Shown: positions 1 to 6,549, counted from the first letter of the stretch. The stretch is DNA of 37,068 nucleotides from Planctomycetaceae bacterium (GCA_002709045.1 PAPJ01000001.1:1-37068), one strand, 5' to 3'. A program made the numbers and translations. Notes: generated from the letters alone by a model not told the origin.

Positions 1-2
1 GT

Positions 3-140
3 ACAGCAAAGGCGTTTTTAGAAGATGCAAAGTATATCGAGAAATGTACAGACGATTGTGAAAATTGTACTAAAGATACAAAATTTCAAGAAAGCTCAGA
101 ATATTATTTTAATGAAAATGGCAAACTAACGAAACGATAG
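3..140 (+). CDS. C-terminal end of an unidentified small protein (5' truncated)
   Basis: The third forward frame is open from the first bases of the window to a TAG at 138-140, giving about 45 residues with no start codon inside the window. It contains a cysteine cluster of the form C-x3-C-x2-C (CTDDCENC), then a charged Lys/Glu/Asn-rich tail. It is followed after 7 bases by the next gene, whose GGAG ribosome site overlaps its end, so the two look co-transcribed. It is not in frame with the gene leaving the right edge of the window, so the two ends are not simply halves of one ORF. Function unknown. It is called real because of codon continuity and tight spacing. Confidence 0.5.
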   Translation, partial: TAKAFLEDAKYIEKCTDDCENCTKDTKFQESSEYYFNENGKLTKR

Positions 141-147
141 GAGAACG

Positions 148-384
148 ATGATGAGTAAAATAAGTGAAACTTTAGACAAAGAAAAAACCTACGGGATAGA
201 TGTTTGGGAAGATGCAACTTACTTCCTGTACGACAAAAAAACAGGGGAGCCTCATGCGGATGAGGACGGACAAGTCATTGTATATAGGAAATCTGGCTAC
301 ATCCAACACACCAAAGCAGATGGCATTGAGATTGATGAGTTGGAAAATGTACTTTATAGAGGCAGGCGAAAAGGCGCACAGTAA
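148..384 (+). CDS. small acidic phage protein, unknown function
   Basis: A 78-residue protein that begins with two consecutive ATG codons (148 and 151). AGGAG lies 4-5 bases upstream, so either ATG may be used, the second having the better spacing. The product is charged and has a pattern suggesting a small beta-rich fold (YGIDVWEDATYFLYDKKTG, then a GYIQHTKADGIEIDELE segment). No catalytic motif, membrane segment or signal peptide is seen. It sits in a run of short + strand genes (3-1266) separated by hairpin elements. That is typical of phage early or accessory genes of unknown role. I do not recognise the family. Confidence 0.6.
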   Translation: MMSKISETLDKEKTYGIDVWEDATYFLYDKKTGEPHADEDGQVIVYRKSGYIQHTKADGIEIDELENVLYRGRRKGAQ

Positions 385-428
385 AGCTAAAGGGCCAAAA
401 TTTAACTAACCAATTAAAACTTAATGAT

Positions 429-459
429 GGGCCTCTAATGAGGCCCCTAGGGGAATCTA
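429..459 (+). promoter_or_regulatory. hairpin plus ribosome-site leader element, copy 1
   Basis: A perfect 6-bp inverted repeat GGGCCT / AGGCCC with a 6-base loop (429-446) is followed at 448-459 by TAGGGGAATCTA, which holds the Shine-Dalgarno for the ATG at 462. The same arrangement recurs at 645-674, and the 12-base TAGGGGAATCTA recurs at 34174-34185. The hairpin has no T-tract, so it is more likely an RNA-stabilising or processing element than a terminator. The repeated layout suggests a modular translation-initiation cassette. Confidence 0.6.
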
Positions 460-461
460 CA

Positions 462-656
462 ATGAACGTAGCCATTGGGGATAAGGTTAAAGTGATAGAT
501 CAGGAGATCACTGGCACCGTAATCGAGGACTATGGAAACAAAGTAGTGATTGAAGAAGATGACGCAGAAATTGAGCTTTCTGTTTTTTCAGAATTTGAAG
601 ATGACACACTTTTGTTTTTTAAATCAGACTTGGAACTAAATGAAGGGCCTAACTAA
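462..656 (+). CDS. small acidic KOW/SH3-like protein, unknown function
   Basis: I start this at the ATG at 462, giving 64 residues, because TAGGGGAATCTA ends 2 bases upstream. An earlier in-frame ATG at 438 lies inside the leader hairpin and lacks a ribosome site. The sequence (VAIGDKVKVIDQEITGTVIEDYGNKVVIEEDD) resembles a small beta-barrel of the KOW/SH3 type: a GDKVKV strand, a turn, then an ITGTVIEDYGNKVVIE hairpin. The rest is acidic. KOW-like proteins often bind nucleic acid or ribosomal complexes, but no specific role can be assigned. It lies between two copies of the leader element. Confidence 0.6.
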   Translation: MNVAIGDKVKVIDQEITGTVIEDYGNKVVIEEDDAEIELSVFSEFEDDTLLFFKSDLELNEGPN

Positions 657-674
657 AGGCCCTAGGGGAATCTA
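645..674 (+). promoter_or_regulatory. hairpin plus ribosome-site leader element, copy 2
   Basis: GGGCCT-AACTAA-AGGCCC (645-662) forms a 6-bp hairpin overlapping the stop of the preceding gene. TAGGGGAATCTA follows at 663-674, just before the ATG at 681. Only the loop differs from copy 1 at 429-459, while both stem arms and the 12-base tail are conserved. Confidence 0.6.
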
Positions 675-680
675 AGCAGC

Positions 681-881
681 ATGAAAGTATTAATTATTAC
701 CGACAACGACGCCTGTTTTCTTGAAGTAATACAAACAGCGGAATTATTTGGATTTGATGAAAATAAATATCTGGACGGCACCGATCCAAAATATACCGCT
801 AATTATGCCGACGCTATGTATGTTGAGGCAATCTCACATATAGAAAGCCGAGGTATAAAAGTTTTAGTTCAAGATCAATAA
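681..881 (+). CDS. small unknown phage protein
   Basis: A 66-residue protein beginning MKVLIITDNDACF, which looks like the first beta-strand and loop of a small alpha/beta fold. A helix rich in Ala/Asp/Tyr and a final strand (GIKVLVQDQ) follow. The start is set by the leader element ending at 674. The last codons and stop (TTCAAGATCAATAA, 868-881) recur exactly at 1285-1298, where they end a seven-codon ORF, suggesting local duplication or deletion. No catalytic motif is visible and the family is not recognised. Confidence 0.6.
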   Translation: MKVLIITDNDACFLEVIQTAELFGFDENKYLDGTDPKYTANYADAMYVEAISHIESRGIKVLVQDQ

Positions 882-921
882 ATGATAATTTACAATCTGA
901 TAAAAATAGAGGAATCAAACA

Positions 922-1266
922 ATGACCGAAGAAGAATTTAAAAAAGAAATTTACGAGCTGGCTTTTGGAGTTGGCCCTTACAAACCTGAGCCTAAAGAAG
1001 TTGTAGAACGGATTGAAAAATACACCAATGATTCTTTTCTGGTTGAAGATTTGGAAGTGAAAGTTAATGACGCTATCAAACACCTGTGGGGTAAGAAGGG
1101 TGAAATAGACCCTGACTTGTCATTAGGATTGCGTTTAAGAAACAACATTGAAAACGAAGAAAATGAAAAGACTCTCAATGCCATCAACACAATCATCAAA
1201 GCATTAAATCAATTCCACACTTCAAACAATGACAATGGTGAAACTGACACTTTTAAATATTATTAA
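922..1266 (+). CDS. unknown helical phage protein
   Basis: A 114-residue, Glu/Lys/Asn-rich, mostly helical protein with no cysteines or membrane segment. AGAGGAATCAAAC precedes the ATG, a ribosome site of the GGAATC type used by several + strand genes here (35252, 5813). It is the last + strand gene before the convergent - strand replication block. A seven-codon reading frame at 1275-1298 follows and ends with the duplicated TTCAAGATCAATAA. Function unknown. Confidence 0.6.
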   Translation: MTEEEFKKEIYELAFGVGPYKPEPKEVVERIEKYTNDSFLVEDLEVKVNDAIKHLWGKKGEIDPDLSLGLRLRNNIENEENEKTLNAINTIIKALNQFHTSNNDNGETDTFKYY

Positions 1267-1298
1267 GAAGGACAATGATGCAAATTCAAGATCAATAA

Positions 1299-1409
1299 TC
1301 AAATCTCATCATAAACGATCTTTAGAAATCGACTAGCAACTCTTATATCACTTTTAGCGGCCTCCGGAGCGTTCTTGAGGTCGCTAACTTCATTCATTAA
1401 GATCAGCAC
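1299..1409 (-). CDS. possible small protein downstream of ninG
   Basis: The frame ending at 1299 on the - strand is open far into ninG, but only its last 36 codons look like a separate protein (VLILMNEVSDLKNAPEAAKS and on). They can begin at GTG 1409, one base after the ninG stop, or at ATG 1397. The ribosome site is weak. The longer 131-codon version (from 1694) would overlap ninG by 280 bases and has the low-complexity Ser/Asn/Thr look of an out-of-frame shadow, so I do not accept it. The short version may be a terminal gene of the replication operon or non-coding. Confidence 0.3.
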   Translation of the reverse strand: MLILMNEVSDLKNAPEAAKSDIRVASRFLKIVYDEI

Positions 1410-1410
1410 A

Positions 1411-2151
1411 TTATTCGTTCTTATCCCAATAACGCCATCTTGTTCCGGTATGACATTTAATAGATTCCTTTCGGTATTCTGTTGTGATTGGGTAGCTTTT
1501 TGAGTTGTCCTGGCGTTTGAATTGTTCGAGCGTTTTTCTGTACGCAAGTTTTTGTTCGTACTGTTCGCGGTCTTTCCTAAAGTGCTTTTCATAAATTCGC
1601 TTTTTTCTTTGATAGAGTTTTTTGATTTTTCTGAGGTCGGTATGGTTCCACTTTTTGATTTCATTAGTTGCCTCAATTTTTTCAACTCGCTCAATTCCTA
1701 TTCGCTTTATTAACTCGACTCGATACGGCACCAAATTTCCAGACAGATAACGGTTACAATGCTTACAGGCTGAGAAAATATTATTCGGATCATAACGTCT
1801 AAAACTGCCGCCCTTGGCGCTTCCCCTCGGCAAGTAGTGGCTAGCGTCCGTCCCGCCGCCCCTTCCGTGGGGACTTGGAGGCTTGCCACAGCTTACGCAA
1901 GGCTTGTATCTGTCTCTAACTCTGATGTAAGCGTTAAAGGCAGTCTGAGCCTCTGCTAGTCGCTGCGGTATTGTCTTTATATCATCCTTGCGCCGCTGCA
2001 AATCTTTCCTGTAAACCTTCTCGCCTGCCTTCCGGCCTTGTTCGCTCTTGGTAAAGCTAAATACACAAGTCCAATTACAGAATATATTCAGGTTGTGCCG
2101 GAGCGCTGTTTTTTCGTTAACCTTTTTTTTACAGTGTTTACACTTTCGCAT
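1411..2151 (-). CDS. ninG: NinG/Rap-type recombination protein
   Basis: A 246-residue protein with the layout of lambda NinG (Rap), a structure-specific nuclease that acts on recombination intermediates in phage Red-pathway crosses. Visible features are an N-terminal zinc finger (C4, C7, C25, C29), a basic linker, and the family core FNAYIRVRDRYKPCVSCGK (C85, C88). Then come DASHYLPRG with H105, and NIFSACKHCNRYLSGN (C129, C132), a treble-clef HNH-like site. Family members are nearer 200 residues. Here the last ~40 residues look atypical and overlap another open frame, so the C-terminus may have been extended by a frameshift. It is the last well-supported gene of the leftward replication/recombination operon and overlaps the 51-aa gene upstream by 14 bases. 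Confidence 0.88.
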   Translation of the reverse strand: MRKCKHCKKKVNEKTALRHNLNIFCNWTCVFSFTKSEQGRKAGEKVYRKDLQRRKDDIKTIPQRLAEAQTAFNAYIRVRDRYKPCVSCGKPPSPHGRGGGTDASHYLPRGSAKGGSFRRYDPNNIFSACKHCNRYLSGNLVPYRVELIKRIGIERVEKIEATNEIKKWNHTDLRKIKKLYQRKKRIYEKHFRKDREQYEQKLAYRKTLEQFKRQDNSKSYPITTEYRKESIKCHTGTRWRYWDKNE

Positions 2152-2293
2152 TTTGTTCTATTGCTGCTTTGAGTAATTCTCTCAGTTCATCAACGGAGTC
2201 CTGTAGCATTTCAATCTGTCCTTGAACCTCGCCAATTTTCCGAGCCGCTTCAATGGCCTCGTCACCTGTAACCTTAATCATAAACTCGTTCAT
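2138..2293 (-). CDS. 51-aa helical protein between ninB and ninG
   Basis: A reading frame from ATG 2293 to TAA 2138 encodes 51 residues. Its ATG overlaps the ninB stop as ATGA, and its end overlaps the ninG start by 14 bases. Such translational coupling on both sides strongly supports a real gene despite its size. The product is a short amphipathic coiled-coil-like helix (IGEVQGQIEMLQDSVDELR region) after an MNEFMIKVTGDEA start. No enzyme motif is seen. It may be a small partner of one of the recombination proteins, but its position is the only support. Confidence 0.65.
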   Translation of the reverse strand: MNEFMIKVTGDEAIEAARKIGEVQGQIEMLQDSVDELRELLKAAIEQNAKV

Positions 2294-2709
2294 AAGCCGC
2301 CTTTGTCGGGGAACTCGGTAGACACACCGAACTCTCTAGATAATTCTCTGTTAATAACTTCGTACACTTGCCCTACTTGCCCTCGCTCTAGCTTTGTCGT
2401 TGAATCAATTTCGAACATGGCTTTCATTATTGGCTTCCATAGATTTTCCTTAAAACTTTCTTGCGTCCAAGGAATCTCAAAACTTGGCTTCAAAACTTTT
2501 CGTTGGTCGAGTCCATGTAAATTCAATCGGTCGGCGGCCAGTTTGCAGTACAAATGTATAGCGTTATTCTGTCGGCTCGATCTGCGTTTAATCGTCGTAT
2601 ACTGCACTTGTACATATTTTTTGCTTGAATATTGCGCCTTCAATTCCTCAATAGCTTGTTCAAGCTGAAAGTCGTTGGTAATAATTCTGAACTCGCCACT
2701 AATTGACAA
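2290..2709 (-). CDS. ninB: NinB/Orf-like recombination mediator
   Basis: A 139-residue protein whose centre (RRSSRQNNAIHLYCKLAADRL) resembles the NinB/Orf signature, in which an S-x-x-Q-N segment is followed by a Trp/Tyr-rich helix. Lambda Orf (NinB) helps load recombinase and strand-annealing proteins onto SSB-coated DNA, substituting for RecFOR. The C-terminal half (KLERGQVGQVYEVINREL) fits the helical family end. It overlaps the helicase gene upstream by 11 bases and couples to the 51-aa gene downstream by ATGA. With ninG it forms a Nin-type recombination pair. Family assignment rests on pattern and context and is fairly but not fully secure. Confidence 0.65.
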   Translation of the reverse strand: MSISGEFRIITNDFQLEQAIEELKAQYSSKKYVQVQYTTIKRRSSRQNNAIHLYCKLAADRLNLHGLDQRKVLKPSFEIPWTQESFKENLWKPIMKAMFEIDSTTKLERGQVGQVYEVINRELSREFGVSTEFPDKGGL

Positions 2710-3673
2710 AATAAATAGCCTTATCCGATCGGTCGCCGATTAACTGCCTTGAACCGCTGTGCTGATATAAAGCGATGGTGCCTTGGAAAGCATTAAAACG
2801 GTTCTTAGCGACTATCAAACGTTGGCAAGGCGTCCGGTCTACATACTTTTGATCTGCCTCGCTTAATGTCTCGCCGTACTTGTGAACATCTTGCAAAAGT
2901 TTTTGTTTTTTCTCGTCTTGATGGCAAAGAAGCACCACGGCGGCAACGTCGGTGATACTGCTCGAACCCCTTACGCTGTTTTTGTTTGGCCTTCCTTCCC
3001 CTTGGTACTCTCCCGGTTTTCTATTGTGAGCCACTAACATAACGTGCATATCATGAATCGCAGCAAGTCCTGACAAAGCCGATACAAAATCTCGCTGTTT
3101 TGAAAATTCTTCTTGACCTGATTTAGCGTATAAATCAACCATCATTAGCGAATCAACAACGACCAATTTACAACCCATTGAACCTAGAGCTTCGACGGCG
3201 CCAAGCACTCTCATCGCTTTAACGTCTCCAATTTGGTCGTAACAGTAAATTCTGTCAGTCGCATACTCACAAAAATCTCTCACTACTTGTTGTGTAACCG
3301 TTTTCTCACTCACTCCCGCTTTCATAGCGGCCATCATTTTCGTTAAGTAATTCACTCTCATTTCAAATGATGCAAAACCTACTTTGTGTCTTTGTGATGT
3401 GTGAAGGAGTTGCAAAACAGAAAGCGTCGTTTTCTTCTGGCCGCTGCTACCCGCTAAGATGCTGATATATTTAAGCGGTAGAGCAATATCTTGATTTGTC
3501 TTTCCCCAAGGCAGCGGGATGCCGTCTAATTGGAATCCGTTTTCCATTTCCTCTATCGCGGAGTTGGCATACATTCCGAGGTGCTTGATGTAGTCGGTCT
3601 GCGCTGTCGCCATCGACTTCTGCAAATCTCGGTCGTTAAAGTTTGTTAGGTTTATTCTCTCTATGTCACTCAT
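2699..3673 (-). CDS. DnaB-family replicative helicase (ATPase domain)
   Basis: A 324-residue RecA-fold ATPase of the DnaB (SF4) class, expected to unwind DNA at the phage fork as a hexamer. Walker A is GSSGQKKTT (about 75-83). Walker B is KLVVVD (169-174) and is followed by SLMMVD. LVAHNRKP (213-220) fits the H3 region, and GSSSITDVAAVVLL (236-249) with K-N-R-F near 290 fits the H4/arginine-finger region. It lacks the usual DnaB N-terminal domain, so it may work with the separate zinc-finger protein upstream. It overlaps the replisome-organiser gene by 4 bases (ATGA), which supports the start and a shared operon. Confidence 0.85.
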   Translation of the reverse strand: MSDIERINLTNFNDRDLQKSMATAQTDYIKHLGMYANSAIEEMENGFQLDGIPLPWGKTNQDIALPLKYISILAGSSGQKKTTLSVLQLLHTSQRHKVGFASFEMRVNYLTKMMAAMKAGVSEKTVTQQVVRDFCEYATDRIYCYDQIGDVKAMRVLGAVEALGSMGCKLVVVDSLMMVDLYAKSGQEEFSKQRDFVSALSGLAAIHDMHVMLVAHNRKPGEYQGEGRPNKNSVRGSSSITDVAAVVLLCHQDEKKQKLLQDVHKYGETLSEADQKYVDRTPCQRLIVAKNRFNAFQGTIALYQHSGSRQLIGDRSDKAIYFVN

Positions 3674-4281
3674 AAGTAATTTTCTGTTTTTGTTTCCGCG
3701 AAAGTGGATGCCTTATTTCTCTTTTCCCAAGTCCTGACACAGCCTCGCCAGTCTTTTATTTTGTTCTTGCCCCGATACCATCCGTTAGCGGTGTAATGGT
3801 CTACAAATAATTCGGCGTTGATGTTATTTGAGCGTTCGTCACAATATTCTTTAACCTGGTCAACGGTCGGAGGAACAAACTTCGTTTTTCCCCCTATATT
3901 ATTGTTTACTTGTTTAGATGTGGCCCTTTGCTGGCCCTTTGATGGCCTTTGGCTGGCCTTATCTTGGTAGCTTTCGTAGTTAACTATTGAAATTAAAGTA
4001 TATTTATTAGTTTTTTGCTGGCCTATCATGTCGTCTTTTTCTAACAAATTTAAATACCTTCTAATTCGCTTTTCGGAAATGCCTAATTTAATTGAATATT
4101 TTATTCTTCCGAAAACTAACTGCCCTCTTTTGACAGTTAATAAACTGCCGTTAAACATCGTTTTTTTTTCTTCCCAATTAGCCTCTAATAACAACGCCAT
4201 CCAAAACTTCAACGCTTCCGGTTCTTCCCAAATCCAGTGTTTCATCATCTGCCGATGAACCGTAATAAATCCTTCGCTCAT
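3670..4281 (-). CDS. phage replisome-organiser / replication initiation protein
   Basis: A 203-residue protein with an N-terminal winged-helix region (GFITVHRQMMKHWIWEEPEA, LGISEKRIRRYLNLLEKDDMI). A Ser/Gln/Asn-rich linker follows. The C-terminal segment FVDHYTANGWYRGKNKIKDW is a pattern common in phage O-like/DnaD-like replication proteins, where it contacts the helicase or ssDNA. Known relatives bind the phage origin and recruit the helicase. Position directly upstream of the helicase, with a 4-base overlap on each side, fits this. No origin iterons were recognised within the gene. Confidence 0.72.
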   Translation of the reverse strand: MSEGFITVHRQMMKHWIWEEPEALKFWMALLLEANWEEKKTMFNGSLLTVKRGQLVFGRIKYSIKLGISEKRIRRYLNLLEKDDMIGQQKTNKYTLISIVNYESYQDKASQRPSKGQQRATSKQVNNNIGGKTKFVPPTVDQVKEYCDERSNNINAELFVDHYTANGWYRGKNKIKDWRGCVRTWEKRNKASTFAETKTENYL

Positions 4282-4412
4282 AGTTTGTTTTTATCTTGAA
4301 ACTTAACGACGACTTCGCTCTCTCCCCTTGGGAGTTGTTTTATGGTGCCGCCGTTTTGAATGAACTGCTCGGTGTCGTGCTTTATCTTTTCCCTTAGTTT
4401 CTCTTTGGACAT
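4278..4412 (-). CDS. 44-aa small protein in replication operon
   Basis: An ORF from ATG 4412 to 4278 encodes 44 residues (MSKEKLREKIKHDTEQFIQN, then GGTIKQLPRGESEVVVKF). Its stop overlaps the next gene's ATG as ATGA, and it overlaps the 3' end of the primase-like gene by 110 bases. The phrase FIQNGGTIKQLPRG is typical of short phage proteins of the type 'a Gly-Gly-x-I-x-x-L-P-x-G tail after a helix', which supports reality. A longer 101-codon version starting at 4583 reads an out-of-frame segment of the primase-like gene and is not accepted. Function unknown. Confidence 0.55.
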   Translation of the reverse strand: MSKEKLREKIKHDTEQFIQNGGTIKQLPRGESEVVVKFQDKNKL

Positions 4413-4866
4413 AAGCCCTAAGCCTTTCCTCTGCGGCGAGTTTAGACTTATGTTCTTCCTCGTCTTGTTCCATTCCATAATTGTTTCTTTCGTTGTAGAA
4501 ATAGACGATAAGCGTGTCTTCTTCGAATCGTTCGCGCTCGGCTTTAGATGGTCGATATTCGGGTGTTTTAGATGTATCGCCATAATCTTTAAATAACCTT
4601 TGTGGTTCTACGCCCAGGGCGTGACAAATATCTTTAAAACGACAGCCTTGGAAGCAGTTAAGAAGCACCCCTTTATCTCCTTCTCTAATACTAAGGCTTT
4701 CAGCTTTATCATCGTGAGCCGGACATCTAGCCAGATAACCTCGTTCGTTCTTTCGCGGTGCCTTTCCCGTAATTGACTCGACGAGCAAACAAATATCATT
4801 CGCTGTCAGACGCGACACTTGCGATATCCCAAGGGAGCTGACCAATACCCATCGTTTTTTCGACAT
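4303..4866 (-). CDS. primase-type zinc-binding protein (no TOPRIM domain)
   Basis: This holds a CHC2-like zinc-binding module: C48-P-A-H51 and, 20 residues later, C71-x3-C75 (LNCFQGCRFKDICHALG), numbered from the 4866 ATG. This is the DNA-binding, template-recognition module of bacterial and phage primases. The TOPRIM/polymerase domain is absent. The C-terminal third is Lys/Arg/His-rich and looks disordered. The gene probably supplies template recognition to the DnaB-type helicase or host primase. The start is uncertain: ATG 4866 lacks a ribosome site and overlaps the upstream regulator by 71 bases, while GTG 4818, preceded by GGGA, would reduce the overlap to 23 bases. Confidence 0.7.
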   Translation of the reverse strand: MSKKRWVLVSSLGISQVSRLTANDICLLVESITGKAPRKNERGYLARCPAHDDKAESLSIREGDKGVLLNCFQGCRFKDICHALGVEPQRLFKDYGDTSKTPEYRPSKAERERFEEDTLIVYFYNERNNYGMEQDEEEHKSKLAAEERLRAYVQRETKGKDKARHRAVHSKRRHHKTTPKGRERSRR

Positions 4867-5062
4867 GGAGCGCGTACAGTGGGCCTTTTACGTGCTTAGG
4901 TTTAGGCACTCCGTCTAATTTTTCGACAGAGAAACGGCGCTCACCAGTGCTAGTCGTTCTTAATGCTTCGGACACAGTTCCCTGAGAGACAGAAAACATA
5001 TCTCCAAGTTCTTTTTGTGTGAGTTTTTTTCGGACTTTAAAACTAAATAGTGCTTCTCGCAT
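4796..5062 (-). CDS. Cro-like helix-turn-helix regulator
   Basis: An 88-residue protein with an N-terminal helix-turn-helix (FKVRKKLTQKELGDMFSVSQ, then GTVSEALR). This is the small XRE/Cro-type fold. The tail is short, basic and Pro-containing (DGVPKPKHVKG). CAGGATGCC before the ATG gives an AGGA ribosome site. It is the first gene of the leftward replication operon and its start lies 21 bp from the operator at 5084-5102. This is the position of cro-type genes, so a Cro-like role at the lysis-lysogeny switch is likely but inferred. Confidence 0.75.
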   Translation of the reverse strand: MREALFSFKVRKKLTQKELGDMFSVSQGTVSEALRTTSTGERRFSVEKLDGVPKPKHVKGPLYALHVEKTMGIGQLPWDIASVASDSE

Positions 5063-5083
5063 GGCATCCTGTGAAATTAATCT

Positions 5084-5126
5084 ATATTAATTTCGCTAAT
5101 ATGCCACGAAGTATTTTAGATATCAA
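5084..5126 (-). promoter_or_regulatory. leftward early promoter with operator
   Basis: The palindromic operator ATATTAATTTCGCTAATAT (5084-5102) overlaps the -10 of a leftward promoter. Read on the - strand, TTGATA (5126-5121) is the -35, and CATATT at 17-bp spacing is the best -10. The operator sits about 22 bp before the Cro-like start codon. The same operator with one difference is at 34077-34095. The -35 lies in the last codons of the neighbouring XRE gene. Repressor binding here should block the replication operon. Confidence 0.6.
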
Positions 5127-5563
5127 TGCTCATCGAGAGGATCGACCCGATAAAGTATGCGGTCGTAATATTGGAGTTGTTCTTTTGTTTCTGATTCACG
5201 CTGATCTAACACTTTGCGTTGGCTCTCAACCTGTTTTAAGGTATTTGCTAAAGTGTTTCTATGTTTTCTTGTGTTGTCTAGCATATAGTGTGTGTCGGGT
5301 AAATCGCTTAAATAACTAACGGTTGTTTTTAAAGCGGTGGCAATAGCTATAGCCTCGTTAAGCCTAATATGTTTTTGAGTCCCGTTCATAATTCGGGAAA
5401 CCACTTCTGAGTCAAGCTGCGCTCTTTCAGATAATTCATTCCATGTAATCTTTTTTCCTGTTTGTAACTCAATTCGTGCTTTTACGTCATTTGCGCGTAT
5501 TCTAAAATTCATCTCGTAAGTTTTTTCCTTTGTGTTTTGCTTCTCCTTTGCTGCAAGTACCAT
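5123..5563 (-). CDS. XRE-family regulator with C-terminal coiled coil
   Basis: I start this at ATG 5563 (146 aa) because GGGGAG lies 7 bases upstream. An ORF extension to 5665 would run through the promoter and operator at 5584-5614. The HTH is near residues 36-75 (ITWNELSERAQLDSEVVSRI, MNGTQKHIRLNEAIAIATAL), with the Cro/C1-type recognition helix SEVVSRIMNG. The rest, about 95-140, is a charged heptad-like helix that probably dimerises. It is expressed divergently from the S24-like gene at 5824 and has its own operator, so it is part of the immunity switch. It could be the true lysogeny repressor, or a second repressor for the replication arm. Confidence 0.72.
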   Translation of the reverse strand: MVLAAKEKQNTKEKTYEMNFRIRANDVKARIELQTGKKITWNELSERAQLDSEVVSRIMNGTQKHIRLNEAIAIATALKTTVSYLSDLPDTHYMLDNTRKHRNTLANTLKQVESQRKVLDQRESETKEQLQYYDRILYRVDPLDEH

Positions 5564-5583
5564 ATTAACGCTCCCCTTCCTTA

Positions 5584-5614
5584 TATTAATATTATTAATA
5601 TCGCGGATTTGCAA
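5584..5614 (-). promoter_or_regulatory. leftward promoter and operator of the XRE gene
   Basis: On the - strand, TTGCAA (5614-5609), a 17-bp spacer and TATTAA (5591-5586) form a good sigma70-like promoter. The operator TATTAATATTATTAATA (5584-5600), a perfect TATTA-N7-TAATA palindrome, covers the -10. It lies 20 bp before the ATG at 5563. Confidence 0.6.
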
Positions 5615-5764
5615 CCCTACCACACTACTTGAAAATTTACAGATATATTTACACTTATTTGACACTTTCTTTAGTTTGTGTCCAAAAAAATGGAATTTTT
5701 ACCTTTTACGGCCGTCAATCTTTTGACATATTACAAACAGAGGAGAGAAGGTGTTTAGTTGAAT

Positions 5765-5794
5765 TTGCTTTTTAATTATTAGATGCGCTAATAT
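5765..5794 (+). promoter_or_regulatory. rightward promoter and operator of the repressor/recombination operon
   Basis: TTGCTT (5765-5770), an 18-bp spacer and TAATAT (5789-5794) form a candidate sigma70 promoter. The operator TATTAGATGCGCTAATA (5777-5793) overlaps the spacer and -10. The downstream gene starts at 5824 with a GGAATC ribosome site. This places the S24-like gene and everything to the integrase under the same operator. Confidence 0.6.
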
Positions 5795-5823
5795 AAGTTA
5801 CGGAATCTAATATTTGGAATCAA

Positions 5824-6507
5824 ATGCCTAAACTTACGGAAGAACAGATACGCGAGAAAGTTAAGCTACACGCGATATATGTTAATAAGGTCGAAACGCA
5901 GAAAGCGCGGGGAGAGAAACCCATCGACCAGGAACAGATACGCATAGTTTTAGGGCTAAAAACGCAAAGCCGGGTGTCTCAAATAATGAGTTCCCGACCG
6001 AATTCTAGCCCACTTACACCGGAAAATGCTCTGGTGTTCGCACGACTGCTCGACTGCCAGGTTCAGGATTTTGCGCCAAGAATAAACGCATTGCTAAGTG
6101 GTACACCCGTTCATCAAATTTCGATCATAGAGGGATCGGACGCGGAGATAGCAAAGGCGGCAAGGCAAATGGCAGCAGGTAAAAAGATTACAACTAAGAA
6201 CGGGCGAAGCATAAGCTACCCTGGGAATTGTTCAACAGAAGTACGCGCCTTTATTGTAGACAGCGAGGCCATGCAACCCGAATTAACGGAAGGATGTTTC
6301 GCTTACGTTGACCCTACAATAGAATCAAGCTCTGGTAATGCCGTTTGTTTAGTTCAAGATGATAAACTGGTGTTCGCTAAATATATTGGTAATTCAACGT
6401 ATGAATTTACTAACAAGAAATTTAAAGACAGAGTATTCAAACTTAAAGGAAAAGATATTGAGGTCGGCGTAGTTATAGGCACGTTTGTCCCAATGGTAGA
6501 CCAATAA
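5824..6507 (+). CDS. S24/LexA-like repressor homologue lacking the catalytic serine
   Basis: A 227-residue protein with an N-terminal DNA-binding region (about 10-90; LGLKTQSRVSQIMSSR is HTH-like) and a C-terminal S24 peptidase fold (about 136-227). LexA, UmuD and CI cleave themselves using a Ser in a G-[DN]-S-M-x-P motif and a Lys. Here the motif reads VDSEAMQP, so Ala149 stands at the Ser position. Lys186 (VFAKYIG) is kept exactly 37 residues later, the LexA (S119/K156) and UmuD (S60/K97) spacing. Self-cleavage is therefore not expected, and induction probably needs an antirepressor or other signal. It is unusual in heading the recombination/integration operon, with only 42 bases to the next gene. 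Likely immunity repressor or regulator. Confidence 0.8.
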   Translation: MPKLTEEQIREKVKLHAIYVNKVETQKARGEKPIDQEQIRIVLGLKTQSRVSQIMSSRPNSSPLTPENALVFARLLDCQVQDFAPRINALLSGTPVHQISIIEGSDAEIAKAARQMAAGKKITTKNGRSISYPGNCSTEVRAFIVDSEAMQPELTEGCFAYVDPTIESSSGNAVCLVQDDKLVFAKYIGNSTYEFTNKKFKDRVFKLKGKDIEVGVVIGTFVPMVDQ

Positions 6508-6549
6508 AAAAAATTTATCTGAATGTATTAGTAAAATTAAGGTGTATTA

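Noticed and set aside
4608..4799. 63-codon frame starting by ATGA overlap with the Cro-like stop
   Set aside because: The overlapping frame carries the conserved primase zinc motif, so this one is a shadow despite its good position.
5564..5665. Upstream extension of the XRE regulator
   Set aside because: It would translate through the promoter and operator; ATG 5563 has GGGGAG at the right distance.
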